The position numbers and the translations under genes are program-made. From NCBI RefSeq assembly GCF_009689585.1, contig NZ_AP018694.1:1937001-2001000 (forward strand): a stretch of DNA of 64,000 nt, in the 5' to 3' direction. Below are positions 53,416 through 63,140 of the stretch, in pieces. The stretch comes from Aquipluma nitroreducens (GTDB lineage Bacteria; Bacteroidota; Bacteroidia; Bacteroidales; Prolixibacteraceae). How positions within the stretch are numbered: position 1 is the stretch's first letter; every line of letters starts with the position of its first letter. Below the pieces are notes generated by a model that did not search any database, was not told the origin of the DNA, and worked only from the letters and a program-made list of their open reading frames with translations.

Positions 53416-53471
53416 CTTATATAAAATACAAAAGAGGCTCCAAATGGAGCCTCTTTTGTATTTTATATAAG
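53416..53471 (-). terminator. Exceptionally long perfect hairpin terminator
   Basis: A 26-bp perfect stem (53416-53441 with 53446-53471) around an AAAT loop. The core is AGAGGCTCC/GGAGCCTCT, flanked by CTTATATAAAATACAAA. It lies just 3' of the lipoprotein gene at 53480. Confidence 0.75.
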
Positions 53472-53479
53472 GATTATTC

Positions 53480-54352
53480 TTACTCAACAACGATCAGCAT
53501 GTATTTCGAAGCTTTCCAGAATTCTTCTGGTTTGTCGATAACAATGCTTTCAACTGTTTTTTTATCAGTCATAACCATGTGATATGAACCGTCAGGATGA
53601 TAGGTAACTAATTTAGCTTTCTTGGTGTTCAAAGGTAATGAGTTAAACTGGCGAATGTCAATTTTCATGAAAAAATCGCGATTGAAATCCTTTTTCAGCT
53701 TCAATGTTTTGCCCATACCCAAAACGCCACCTTCTTTTTCAATTACATTCTTAGCTTCCAATTCTTTTTTTGTTCCAAAAGCATAATAGGCTGTGTTTAA
53801 TTCGGTTGTCTTTGTATCAATAACATCATCCCTCTCTTTGATCGTTTGTTCACTCTCTCTGGTAATGGTTTCAACCTTCTGGTTCAATCCGGCAACATCA
53901 AAATTCAGTTTTTCAAGTTGCTGTTTCAGTCCGGCGATTTCTACATCTTTATCACCCATTTGTTTGTTGAGTAATTCAATCATTTTTTCAAGTTCCACAA
54001 TCTTCATGTTCGAATTACGAAGTTTTCCCTGAAGTGATTTCACCAACTCTTTGTTTTTCTGAAGCAGGCTGTTTATTTGAGCAATGTCTTCAATAATACG
54101 CTTTTTAGCTTCAGCTTTTACCTCTGCACCAGAAGCGGTTTGCACAGAAACAATTTTTTCAATTGTTTTAATCGAATCAAGGTTCGATTGGATTTCATTC
54201 ATCGCACCGATATACTCCAAAATAGAATTATCTTTTTGAACACCCAATTGAGCGATACTGTCTTGTTTCGCCTGCATCCGGGCAATCTCTTTTTTGTGCT
54301 GGCCACACGATACTAAGACCACAACTGATAAAACAAATAATAACTTTTTCAT
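53480..54352 (-). CDS. Coiled-coil lipoprotein (290 aa), unknown
   Basis: With the ATG at 54352 the signal peptide is MKKLLFVLSVVVLVSC with lipobox VVLVSC. An upstream in-frame ATG at 54415 would bury this signal. About 120 residues of heptad coiled coil follow (IEDIAQINSLLQKNKELVKS, LEKMIELLNKQMGDKDVEIAG). A globular C-terminal domain comes next (FNSLPLNTKKAKLVTYHPDG, SYHMVMTDKK). It is likely a periplasmic lipoprotein that spans or scaffolds the envelope. The family is not recognised. Confidence 0.7.
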   Translation of the reverse strand: MKKLLFVLSVVVLVSCGQHKKEIARMQAKQDSIAQLGVQKDNSILEYIGAMNEIQSNLDSIKTIEKIVSVQTASGAEVKAEAKKRIIEDIAQINSLLQKNKELVKSLQGKLRNSNMKIVELEKMIELLNKQMGDKDVEIAGLKQQLEKLNFDVAGLNQKVETITRESEQTIKERDDVIDTKTTELNTAYYAFGTKKELEAKNVIEKEGGVLGMGKTLKLKKDFNRDFFMKIDIRQFNSLPLNTKKAKLVTYHPDGSYHMVMTDKKTVESIVIDKPEEFWKASKYMLIVVE

Positions 54353-54412
54353 TGGATAAAATTTAGATTGATAAAAAATTTCAATAAAAACATTTGGTCT
54401 AGGCGTTAGTAA

Positions 54413-54420
54413 CAAAGATA
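54413..54420 (-). promoter_or_regulatory. Promoter (-7 box) of the coiled-coil lipoprotein gene
   Basis: Minus-strand TATCTTTG is an exact TAnnTTTG box about 60 bp before the chosen start. GTTG stands about 21 nt further upstream. It supports the shorter start at 54352. Confidence 0.45.
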
Positions 54421-54472
54421 ATCAGCTTTTTAATTTATATTCAACAATCTGATCTAAAAGTAGAAACGAGAA

Positions 54473-55300
54473 CTAATTATCTTTTATTATCCTGTATGCC
54501 CTTTCCTGAATTATGCCATTCAAATCAACCAGATCTGCTAATTCCAGAATCCGTTGTTCGGTCTCATCAAAGCCAATTTTAAAAATTTCATCAGCTTTTC
54601 CAAAATCAAATGTATTAAACAGCCGGGTTTGCGGAGGATCAATCACAAAGTCGCATATCGCAAGGCTTTCGTGCACATTCTTTGCAAAAATAAGCCTGAA
54701 TGTACGCTCGGCAATAGATTTAAATCCGGTAATATTTTCCTCCTGGCCATTGCGGTTGACGTGTACGCCAATCAGAAACCGACATTGATTGCGGATACAA
54801 TCTGCCGGAAGATTATTGAAAAGACCGCCATCAACATAGGTTGTCCCGTCAATCATCTGAGGTTCAAAAATTACCGGAATGGATGCCGACGCCAATACCC
54901 ATTGAAAGAGTTTCCCCGAACTTTTTGTTTCAGTAAGTCCGGAATTTAAATTCGAAACGGTGCAGTAGAATGGCTTTTTAAGGCTTGAGAAATCATCTTC
55001 CGGAATGTTTTTTTCAAGTATAGAACGAGCCTTTTTAAGGTCGAGTAATCCGCTGGTCGGCAATTTCCAGTTAATCATCTTATGTAGTTTACTCGATTTT
55101 ACCAGGTCAAGAATTTGTAAAGGCTCCATTCCTGAAGCATAAAAAACACCAACCAAAGCACCCATACTTGTTCCTGAAATGATTTCAGGATGAATGCCAT
55201 ATTTCCGAAGTGCCTCTAATACACCAATGTGGAGAATGCCACGAGCACCACCACCGCTAAGTGCAATTCCAAATTTATACGGATTTTGATTCTGGTTCAT
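54473..55300 (-). CDS. Patatin-like phospholipase
   Basis: The family motifs are intact: oxyanion loop GGGARG (16-21), nucleophile elbow GTSMG with S45, and catalytic Asp in VDGGLFNN. The protein hydrolyses acyl ester bonds of phospholipids. There is no signal peptide and the 275-aa form is single-domain, so it is probably cytosolic, acting at the inner membrane surface. It is a monocistronic gene; the role in lipid turnover is inferred from the family. Confidence 0.9.
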   Translation of the reverse strand: MNQNQNPYKFGIALSGGGARGILHIGVLEALRKYGIHPEIISGTSMGALVGVFYASGMEPLQILDLVKSSKLHKMINWKLPTSGLLDLKKARSILEKNIPEDDFSSLKKPFYCTVSNLNSGLTETKSSGKLFQWVLASASIPVIFEPQMIDGTTYVDGGLFNNLPADCIRNQCRFLIGVHVNRNGQEENITGFKSIAERTFRLIFAKNVHESLAICDFVIDPPQTRLFNTFDFGKADEIFKIGFDETEQRILELADLVDLNGIIQERAYRIIKDN

Positions 55301-55467
55301 CTATAGGATAAAAGTGATTTATTTTGATTCAATACAATTCTGATTTCTCAAGATACGAAACTGCATGATAGATAGTTCCTGATAAGTCAAAGTAAAAGCA
55401 AAATTCAGTGCAATAGTATATGTTATATGAATATTCTTATCCTTACAGAATTGCTCTGGAAAATACC

Positions 55468-55543
55468 GTCATTCAATTGTCATTCATTGTCATTGGCAGC
55501 CATTTGAGCTACAATTAATGACGACTAATGACCATTTAATGAC
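55468..55543. repeat. GTCATTAG inverted repeat, copy C
   Basis: The 27-nt arms (55468-55494 and 55517-55543) each contain three GTCATT units and are related as imperfect complements. The gap of 55301-55657 has no gene. Confidence 0.55.
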
Positions 55544-55657
55544 TCCATTTTGAATTTAGGCATGATATCAGATACTCATTATATCTTTTTCTGAAAAAGT
55601 TACAGTATTCACACTTTTATGAAACTGGAGATTCGTATGACATTTCAAATCAGGAAA

Positions 55658-56632
55658 TCATGGGATTCTAATTTCTTCAATCTTCCCGGCAACTTCCAAT
55701 CCGCCATTTCGGCCTACATCATTGAAGATTGCATGGCCTGTTTTCCGATCAATCAGGCAAACTTCAATTTGGGCGTTCATACTTTCTTCAATGCGGCCAT
55801 CCATCAATCCCAGAATTGGCGATGCCAAAGCGGTTGCTTTTTCGCGTCGAACATGAATTTCAAGCCGATAGTTTTTGTTTTGCAAAACCAATTCAACTTT
55901 TTCAGAATTGATTACCGATTTTAGGATTGAACTTTGATTATAAGTGGTGAATTGGATCAATCGGTCGCCAAGCCAAACTCCGGCAATAAACCCCACAAAT
56001 GAATAACCCAGATATGGAATTTTAGCAACCGATACCTTAATTGATATTCCTTGCTGACTAAAGTGGTTCGATTGCATCCAGATGTAGGCACTTGGAAACG
56101 ATTGTCCCCAGTCTTTTTCAATGTATCCGCGGCCATTTGTAAAATCAAGGTTCTCGCCTTCCACCATAAGATGGCCGGTTATGGTATGATCCATACTTAC
56201 AATTCCGTGGTAACACTCCATTAGAGGTAAAAAAGTATATGGCCCCATAATTCCGGGCGAATACCAATGATTAGGCCAAGGTACCGGATTCGAAAAGTAA
56301 AGCTCGCCTTTCAATTCAGGCAAATCCAAATGAATTGATTGAATTGAAAAATGGTTATGCTGAATGGCTATATTGAATTTATCAGGTGAAGGCGAAAACT
56401 CTTGAATGGCAAATTTATGATATCGGGCTGTTTGTTTTTTACCATCGAGCACCTGAATAAACGCCTGTGCCATTCCCTGATCGTCAATTGCAATGCCCGG
56501 TATAATTGCAAATGCTTTGGTTTCATCTTCGTTCAGCACTTTAAAATACCAACCTTCAAAATAGCTTTTTCGGCGATTCCATCCCTGAAATTGATCAGGA
56601 TTGAAAATTGAGCGCAACTTGTTTCTTATCAT
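55658..56632 (-). CDS. Tocopherol-cyclase-like protein
   Basis: The start is the ATG at 56632 (MIRNKLRSIFNPDQFQGWNR); an ATG 12 bases upstream is also in frame. Residues show a lipocalin-like beta-sheet with the cyclase-family landmarks SYFEGWYFKVLNEDETKAFA, MDHTITGHLMVEGE, FTNGRGYIEKDWGQSFP and YIWMQSNHF. In plants and cyanobacteria this family closes the chromanol ring of tocopherol. No tocopherol genes are near, so the substrate here is unknown. No signal peptide is seen. Confidence 0.72.
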   Translation of the reverse strand: MIRNKLRSIFNPDQFQGWNRRKSYFEGWYFKVLNEDETKAFAIIPGIAIDDQGMAQAFIQVLDGKKQTARYHKFAIQEFSPSPDKFNIAIQHNHFSIQSIHLDLPELKGELYFSNPVPWPNHWYSPGIMGPYTFLPLMECYHGIVSMDHTITGHLMVEGENLDFTNGRGYIEKDWGQSFPSAYIWMQSNHFSQQGISIKVSVAKIPYLGYSFVGFIAGVWLGDRLIQFTTYNQSSILKSVINSEKVELVLQNKNYRLEIHVRREKATALASPILGLMDGRIEESMNAQIEVCLIDRKTGHAIFNDVGRNGGLEVAGKIEEIRIP

Positions 56633-56985
56633 GCACCTATGCATTAGCTATAATTAAGTTCACCAATTTAAGTCTTTCTTTTGGGTATCTGGTCTGCAAA
56701 CAGATTATTTTTCATTAATGACCCGAGCTAAATTTTGTCGGTCACCAACAGATCTTTTTATTAAACGAAATCGTCAATGTTCACCGGGAAACTCAAATGG
56801 ACGCAGAAAGTAATAAAAAATGGTGTTTCTGGCTGAAACAACATGTTCGTTTCTTTGAAAGTTTGTAATATTGTACGCTTAAAAAAATGCCATGAATAAT
56901 ACGAATAAACCAGTATTTTCAAGGGAGTTTCGTACAATAATATTCCAATTTGGCAGTTTATCCTTAAGTCAACAAATTTCAACTA

Positions 56986-59900
56986 TTGGGCAAACACTAT
57001 TTATACAGGTCTTTTTTAGTTACAGTGCTTTTTTTTCTGGCCGGATGTACGACAGAGAAAAATACTGCTGTTTCACGCGCATATCAGAACCTGACAGCAC
57101 ATTACAATGTATATTTCAATGGCAAGGAAAGCCTGAGAACCGGAGTTGAAAAGATCAATAACTCGGTTGAAGATGACTACTCGAAAGTTCTTCCCTTGTA
57201 CAAATCGAGCAACCCAACAACTGGGAAAGCAGCCACCTCTCAAATGGAAAATGCAATTCAGAAAGGCTCGAAGCTGATACAGTCGCACTCGATTACAAAA
57301 AAACCTAAACGCCGGAAGCACAGGAGTAAAGCATACATCCAATTCGCCAGCCGCGATGAATTTAACAACTGGGTCGATGATGCGTATATCTTAATGGGTA
57401 AAGCCTATTTTTATCAACACAACTTTGCATCGGCCATCGAGAATTTCTCTTATGTAGTCCGGAAATTCCCAGATGATCCTTCACGATACACTGCATACGT
57501 CTGGCTGATCAGGAGCTACACCGAAATGGGAAGATATGTTGAAGCCTTTGAAATTATCCAGCAATTGCAATTAGACGAGAATTTTCCGAAAAAATTATCG
57601 GGCGAACTGGCGGTAGCAACCTCTGATTATTATGCCCGACAGCTTTCCTATGTTGAAGGAATTCCATTTCTATCGATAGCCGTAAAACAAACTCCGCAGA
57701 AATTGGAAAAATTGCGTTACAAATTCATTTTGGCGCAATGGTATCAGGAAACTGGCAACCCTGAAAAAGCATCTCAGACTTTCAGGGAAGTTGCCCGAAA
57801 GAATCCTCCCTATAAAATGGAGTTCAATGCACAAATTAGCGCTGCCGGAACATTCACCGGAACTGGTGATGTAGAAAAACTGAAAAAAGAATTGCGAAGA
57901 ATGCTCCGCGATAAAAAGAATCTGGAGTTTCGCGACCAGATTTATTTCGCTATGGGAAACATCTCAATGAAAGAGGGCAAAAAAGATCAGGCTAAGCAAG
58001 AATATACCAAATCGGCTTCTTTGAGTGTTGATAATCTTTATCAGCGGGCTCTTTCGTGCTTGTCTCTGGCTCAGATTTATTTTGAAGAACCTGAATATAA
58101 AAAGGCACAAGCTTATTACGACAGTGCCATGGTTGTTATTGACGAAAAATATCCGAATTACAAACAAATCTCCGACCGCCACAAAAGTTTGACCCGGTTG
58201 ACGGATAATATTTATGCTGTTGAAAGAGAAGACAGTTTGCAGCGCATCGCTCAAATGGACGAACCATCAAGGAACAAATTAATTGACAAATGGATTGCTG
58301 AAGTTGTTGAAAAAGAAGCGAAGGCTAAGCTTGCCGAAGCAAACCAAATGATGGATCGTGGTTATTTCAGGCAAAACGAAAGCAGGTTTGGGTTAAGTCA
58401 GCAACAACAAAGTGCAGGGTGGTATTTTTATAACCCGACAACTGTTGCCTACGGAAAGGTTGAATTCGAACGCCTGTGGGGCAAACGCAAACTTGAAGAT
58501 AGCTGGAGGCGTGCTGACAAACGTACTTTTGCAGATGAAATGGCCGAACAGGCACAAGATTCGATCCTGACCGATGTTGGGCAATCCAAAAAGATAAAAG
58601 ATCCGAAAAACCGGGAATATTACACTCAGGACCTGCCGGTGAACGATTCGCTGATGAAAGTTTCGCATGCTAAAATCAGAAATGCCTTATTCAACGAAGG
58701 ACGCATCTTCAAAACCGACTTTTCAGACTTTCCCCGGTCAATTGAAGCGTTTGAAGATCTGAATAAAAGATATCCTGAGAATTTATTTGCACTTTCGTCG
58801 TGGTTCGAATTATGGGATTTATACACCAAACAGGCCAATCAGGAAAAAGCTGATTATTACAAAAACCTGATTACCTCTAAATTTCCGGATTCGAAATATG
58901 CCAAATACCTGCTGAATCCGAACTACTTTATCGAGCTCGAAGCAAAGTCCGACAGCATGAACCGACTTTATCAGCAAGCTTTCCTGAAATTTAAAGAAGG
59001 CCAATATACCGAGGCTGGCAAGATTACCGATCAGATTCTGCCATTAAATCCTGACAGTTTGCTTATCCCAAAAGTCAAATTCATCAAAACTGTTGCCGAT
59101 GGAACTGCATCGACCAGGGATGTTTTTGGCAAAATGCTGGCCGAATACATAAGCTCATATCCAAAGGCCGAACCAAAGCCGCTGGCCGAGAAAATCCTAA
59201 AATTGATTCAGGATAGTACGCTGGTTGATTACCAGAAACTGGTTGCATCGGGCTACCTGAGCGACAAAATCAACAATCCTGAGCTGTTGTCGGCAAACCC
59301 TAAAGGCTCTGATGAATTTGGGGGCAAATTCTCGTACGACGAAGATTTATTGCACTATTTTGTGATTGCTTACCCCACAAATTCTAAAGTTGACCTAAAC
59401 CGTCTGAAATTTGATTTGGCCAATTACAACATCGATCATTACACCAAAATTGATTTTGATATTGAAACTCAAAATCTGAATAACAACAATACGCTCTTGC
59501 TTGTACGATCGCTAAACGATAAAGAACAAGGATTAATCTACTTCAGGTCGATCATCAAAAAAAGAGAGGTTTTCGAAGCGCTTAAAAACATCAAGTACGT
59601 TAATTTCATTGCTTCTTCAACCAATTTCAGGGAAATTACAGCCGACAAAGACTACGCTGAATACCTGAAATTCTTCATCAAAAATTACAGCCAGTTTATC
59701 ACCGGCGATTTCTCGGGTGAACTTCTTCCTGAACCAGAAGAATTACTGGCAAAAGCACGGCAAGAGGAAGAAATGCTGAAAGAAAAGGGAAGCTTTGTTT
59801 CCGTTGCCCCAACAGGCTCTGGACTTGATATTTATTCGGACGTGGAATCGGGTTCTCAGAATTTTGTAGTTGCTGTAAACAACACAAAGGCAAGTCTGAA

Positions 59901-60615
59901 ACAGGCCATTGCTGGTTTCAATACCCATAATCGCGACCAGTTCCGGCAGGCCGATCTCTCGATTCGGCAAAGCCAGGTTGCCGATTATCAGTTGATGATT
60001 GTCAGCAAGTTTAAAACAAAAAACGAAGCAATCAACTACTTTACAAACACAGTTGCCAACCGGAAACTTTTCAAAAGTCTTGACACGCTGGGCTATCGTA
60101 ATTTCATTATTACTGATGCCAACCTGAAAAAGTTGACCGAGACGAGAAAGATTGCTGAATATCTGAACTTCTTCAAGGTTAAATACATCGATTCTGGGGC
60201 CGGCTCAAATAAACAATCGGAAGCGAAACCTGCCTACAACGGACCGTTCAGCCCTAAGACTGAAGGGATACAGTCCTTTGTTCTGATCATTCCAAAGGAG
60301 GAAACTAAACCTGATGCGCTAGTTGAAGCAATCCGGCAGTTTAACCAGAAAAATTACGGATCGCAATCGCTACAGGTAACCTCATCGATGCTCGACGATT
60401 TCAGGCTGATGATAAAGGTTGAAGGTATTTCAAACGCTAAATCCGGACTGGAATATCTGCGTGCAATTGCCACTGACCAACAGGTTTATGGTCCTATTCA
60501 GGATGCCAACTACCGTAATTTCGTCATCACTCCTGAAAATGAAGCGATTTTCAGGCAGGACAAGAACATTCTCACTTACATGGAATTCTACAAACAATTC
60601 TACCTGAAGCAATAA
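56986..60615 (+). CDS. sprE: T9SS lipoprotein SprE/PorW (TPR protein)
   Basis: A TTG start gives a short signal peptide (GKHYLYRSFLVTVLFFLAGC) with lipobox LAGC. The next residues match SprE/PorW: YQNLTAHYNVYFNGKESLR. TPR helices follow (DDAYILMGKAYFYQ, YTAYVWLIRSYTEMGRYVEA), and three copies of a C-terminal module have FVVAV/FVLII-type strands and YRNFIIT/YRNFVIT. It is a large outer-membrane-anchored periplasmic protein needed for secretion and gliding, thought to couple the ring to the outer-membrane complex. PorX lies 736 bp downstream of its stop. Confidence 0.88.
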   Translation: MGKHYLYRSFLVTVLFFLAGCTTEKNTAVSRAYQNLTAHYNVYFNGKESLRTGVEKINNSVEDDYSKVLPLYKSSNPTTGKAATSQMENAIQKGSKLIQSHSITKKPKRRKHRSKAYIQFASRDEFNNWVDDAYILMGKAYFYQHNFASAIENFSYVVRKFPDDPSRYTAYVWLIRSYTEMGRYVEAFEIIQQLQLDENFPKKLSGELAVATSDYYARQLSYVEGIPFLSIAVKQTPQKLEKLRYKFILAQWYQETGNPEKASQTFREVARKNPPYKMEFNAQISAAGTFTGTGDVEKLKKELRRMLRDKKNLEFRDQIYFAMGNISMKEGKKDQAKQEYTKSASLSVDNLYQRALSCLSLAQIYFEEPEYKKAQAYYDSAMVVIDEKYPNYKQISDRHKSLTRLTDNIYAVEREDSLQRIAQMDEPSRNKLIDKWIAEVVEKEAKAKLAEANQMMDRGYFRQNESRFGLSQQQQSAGWYFYNPTTVAYGKVEFERLWGKRKLEDSWRRADKRTFADEMAEQAQDSILTDVGQSKKIKDPKNREYYTQDLPVNDSLMKVSHAKIRNALFNEGRIFKTDFSDFPRSIEAFEDLNKRYPENLFALSSWFELWDLYTKQANQEKADYYKNLITSKFPDSKYAKYLLNPNYFIELEAKSDSMNRLYQQAFLKFKEGQYTEAGKITDQILPLNPDSLLIPKVKFIKTVADGTASTRDVFGKMLAEYISSYPKAEPKPLAEKILKLIQDSTLVDYQKLVASGYLSDKINNPELLSANPKGSDEFGGKFSYDEDLLHYFVIAYPTNSKVDLNRLKFDLANYNIDHYTKIDFDIETQNLNNNNTLLLVRSLNDKEQGLIYFRSIIKKREVFEALKNIKYVNFIASSTNFREITADKDYAEYLKFFIKNYSQFITGDFSGELLPEPEELLAKARQEEEMLKEKGSFVSVAPTGSGLDIYSDVESGSQNFVVAVNNTKASLKQAIAGFNTHNRDQFRQADLSIRQSQVADYQLMIVSKFKTKNEAINYFTNTVANRKLFKSLDTLGYRNFIITDANLKKLTETRKIAEYLNFFKVKYIDSGAGSNKQSEAKPAYNGPFSPKTEGIQSFVLIIPKEETKPDALVEAIRQFNQKNYGSQSLQVTSSMLDDFRLMIKVEGISNAKSGLEYLRAIATDQQVYGPIQDANYRNFVITPENEAIFRQDKNILTYMEFYKQFYLKQ

Positions 60616-60626
60616 ATCAGGAAAAA

Positions 60627-60717
60627 GTCAATCGTCATTAGAAAAAGCGAAATAAGGAAAGTGAATGTATACAGCAGATTTCTATTTTCTGTTTCCTTTT
60701 TACTGATGACTGATGAC
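60627..60717. repeat. GTCATTAG inverted repeat, copy D
   Basis: GTCAATCGTCATTAG (60627-60641) and the complement of 60703-60717 (GTCATCAGTCATCAG) match at 12 of 15 positions, downstream of sprE. Confidence 0.45.
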
Positions 60718-60893
60718 AATTTCTTGTCTCAGGTTAAAGTTTGTTAAACTGATACTATATGCCCTTTTCGTTTGTTTATATCAAAAACAAACAATAAGTA
60801 AAGATGAAACGAGCCATGAGTAATACTTACTCACACACCAAAATGACTAGTTGGCGAGTTCCATATGGCAATTAAAAAGCAAATTACAGACAT

Positions 60894-61214
60894 ATGAAAA
60901 AACAGCATTTAATTGGTTTTCTTTTTGTTGCGATTTTACTTTCATTTAGTTCATGTAAAAAAAGCTCATTTGCTGCAACTGATACGCTTTATGTTCCTAC
61001 AGCAACAGATGCTACAGCCACCGCCACTCTTACCCAATTACAAAGTGGGTATAACCTCTATAAGAATAGCTGTGGCGCGTGCCATGGATTATATTCACCT
61101 GATAGTTATTCCGCTTCAAATTGGACAAGTATTTTAGCAAGTATGGCACCCAAAGCAGGCTTATCTTCGGCTGACAAAGCATTAGTATATAAATATGTAA
61201 CCCGGGGCAAATGA
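60894..61214 (+). CDS. Small cytochrome c-like lipoprotein (106 aa)
   Basis: The signal peptide ends in lipobox SFSSC. A Thr/Ala-rich linker (DATATATLTQ) leads to a single haem-binding motif C-x-x-C-H (NSCGACHGLY) and a helical tail (LSSADKALVYKYV) without a clear axial Met. It resembles a monohaem cytochrome c anchored in the envelope. It sits between sprE and porX; the link with T9SS is only positional. Confidence 0.7.
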   Translation: MKKQHLIGFLFVAILLSFSSCKKSSFAATDTLYVPTATDATATATLTQLQSGYNLYKNSCGACHGLYSPDSYSASNWTSILASMAPKAGLSSADKALVYKYVTRGK

Positions 61215-61350
61215 TTTTTGATTTAAATATTAATGGCCACAAATGGCTATTAATGCGTTGACATTGTTAATTTTACAAATGGATTCAGTTTAAAAAGGTT
61301 CGGGAATACAGATGCGGATTCAAAAATCCATTTTTATTCAAATTAAATTT

Positions 61351-62910
61351 ATGCAATTGAAAAAGACTAGAATACTTTGGACCGACGATGAAATAGATTC
61401 TTTACATGCGCACATCATATTTCTGGAGGAAAAGGGATTTGATGTGGTTACGGCCAACAACGGAACGGATGCCATTGAAATGGTAAAAAGTGATTTTTTC
61501 GACATCATTTTTCTGGACGAAAATATGCCAGGATTAAGCGGCCTTCAGACGCTGAATGAAATTAAAGCGCTCAATCCGAATGTTCCGGTAGTGATGATTA
61601 CCAAAAGCGAGGAAGAAGATATCATGGAAGAAGCCATCGGGTCAAAAATGGCTGATTACCTGATCAAGCCCGTCAATCCAAAGCAAATTTTGCATTCGAT
61701 CAAAAAGAATGTCGACCAGCGGCGTTTGGTTACCGAGCGCACCAACACGGCCTATCGTACCGAATTTTCGAAAATTGGCATGCAAATCAGCGACAAACTC
61801 TCGTTCGACGAGTGGGTCGACATTTATAAAAAGCTTGTTTTCTGGGAGCTCGAACTGAGTAGCTCCGAAGATTCGGCGATGGACGAAGTTCTTAAAATGC
61901 AGAAAGCTGAGGCAAACAATTCATTTGCTAAATACATCAGGAATAATTACCAATCGTGGTTTGGGAAAAACCCAGTTGGGCGTCCCTTGCTTTCACCTGA
62001 TATCTTCAAAAAGAAAGTAATTCCGCAGGTTGACAGTGGAAACAAAGTCTTTGTTTTGGTAATCGACAATCTGAGATACGACCAGTACCGCGTTTTAGCT
62101 ACTGTGCTCAACAATTATTACCGTGTTGAAGAAGAAGATCTGTACTGCAGCATTTTACCAACTGCCACCATGTATGCCCGAAATTCAATGTTTGCCGGAT
62201 TAATGCCTTCTGAAATTGAACGGCTTTTCCCGCAATTTTGGGAAGATGACGACAATGAAGGTCACAAAAATCGCTTCGAACACGAACTTCTTCAAACACA
62301 ATTAGCCAGACTTGGAAAGAATTACAAGTTGTTCTTTGAAAAGATTGGCGGCATAAGAGGAAGCCGTACGTTGACCGATTACATCGGGAACATTCTTCAA
62401 AACGATCTTTCGGTAATGGTTTTCAATTTTGTGGATATGATTTCGCATGCCCGTACCGAAATGGATATGATCAAAGAACTGGCCAGTGACGAATCGGCTT
62501 ACCGATCGCTTACGCTGAGCTGGTTTAACCACTCGTCGTTACTCGATTTACTGAAGTTGCTGGCCGAAAATAAAGTTACGGTCGTTCTGACTACCGATCA
62601 TGGAACCATTAGGGTTGACAATGCCTTGAAAGTGATTGGCGACCGCGAAACAAATACTAATCTGCGCTATAAACTGGGCAGAAACCTCAATTACAATTCG
62701 AAATCGATATACGACATTAAAACTCCGGCAACCATTTACCTGCCGTCGCGCAATGTGAGTACTTCGTACATTTTCGCTGCCAATACCGATTTTTTTGCTT
62801 ACCCAAATAACTACAACCATTTTGCCCAATATTACCGGAATACCTACCAGCACGGAGGAATTTCGTTGGAAGAAATGATCATTCCGGTGGTGACAATGAC
62901 ACCGAAATGA
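61351..62910 (+). CDS. porX: T9SS response regulator / PglZ phosphatase PorX
   Basis: From the ATG at 61351 (519 aa) the first 120 residues are a receiver domain: TDDE near the start, phospho-acceptor D56 in IIFLDENMPGL, and a Lys in LIKP. A linker helix leads to a PglZ/alkaline-phosphatase-like domain with VLVIDNLRYDQYR, nucleophile-like ILPTATMYARN and TTDHGT. PorX with histidine kinase PorY controls T9SS genes in Porphyromonas, and the PglZ domain hydrolyses nucleotides there. An upstream frame start at 61312 adds a poor 13-residue leader. Confidence 0.93.
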   Translation: MQLKKTRILWTDDEIDSLHAHIIFLEEKGFDVVTANNGTDAIEMVKSDFFDIIFLDENMPGLSGLQTLNEIKALNPNVPVVMITKSEEEDIMEEAIGSKMADYLIKPVNPKQILHSIKKNVDQRRLVTERTNTAYRTEFSKIGMQISDKLSFDEWVDIYKKLVFWELELSSSEDSAMDEVLKMQKAEANNSFAKYIRNNYQSWFGKNPVGRPLLSPDIFKKKVIPQVDSGNKVFVLVIDNLRYDQYRVLATVLNNYYRVEEEDLYCSILPTATMYARNSMFAGLMPSEIERLFPQFWEDDDNEGHKNRFEHELLQTQLARLGKNYKLFFEKIGGIRGSRTLTDYIGNILQNDLSVMVFNFVDMISHARTEMDMIKELASDESAYRSLTLSWFNHSSLLDLLKLLAENKVTVVLTTDHGTIRVDNALKVIGDRETNTNLRYKLGRNLNYNSKSIYDIKTPATIYLPSRNVSTSYIFAANTDFFAYPNNYNHFAQYYRNTYQHGGISLEEMIIPVVTMTPK

Positions 62911-62925
62911 TAAGCGCGTGAGTTT

Positions 62926-63138
62926 TTATTTCTCATTCAAGGTAAACAGCTCTTCCACCTTTATCTCAAAGAAACGAGCCAGTTTGATGGCCAGAATGGT
63001 GGATGGCACAAATTTTCCGGTCTCGATGGTGTTGATGGTCTTTCGGGTCACGCCAATGTGAGCGGCAAGTTCTTCCTGGGTGATGTTTTTCATCGCCCGT
63101 TGAACTTTAATCTGATTACTTAATTCCTGATTCTCCAT
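62926..63138 (-). CDS. XRE-family transcriptional regulator (70 aa)
   Basis: A single HTH_3 domain (ITQEELAAHIGVTRKTINTI, then ETGKFVPSTILAIKLARFFE) fills the protein. It is the second gene of a pair: the upstream membrane gene at 63141 ends 2 bp before it. Such small XRE proteins commonly regulate their own operon, and the palindrome at 63636-63649 upstream of the pair is a plausible target. It converges with porX. Confidence 0.85.
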   Translation of the reverse strand: MENQELSNQIKVQRAMKNITQEELAAHIGVTRKTINTIETGKFVPSTILAIKLARFFEIKVEELFTLNEK

Positions 63139-63140
63139 GT

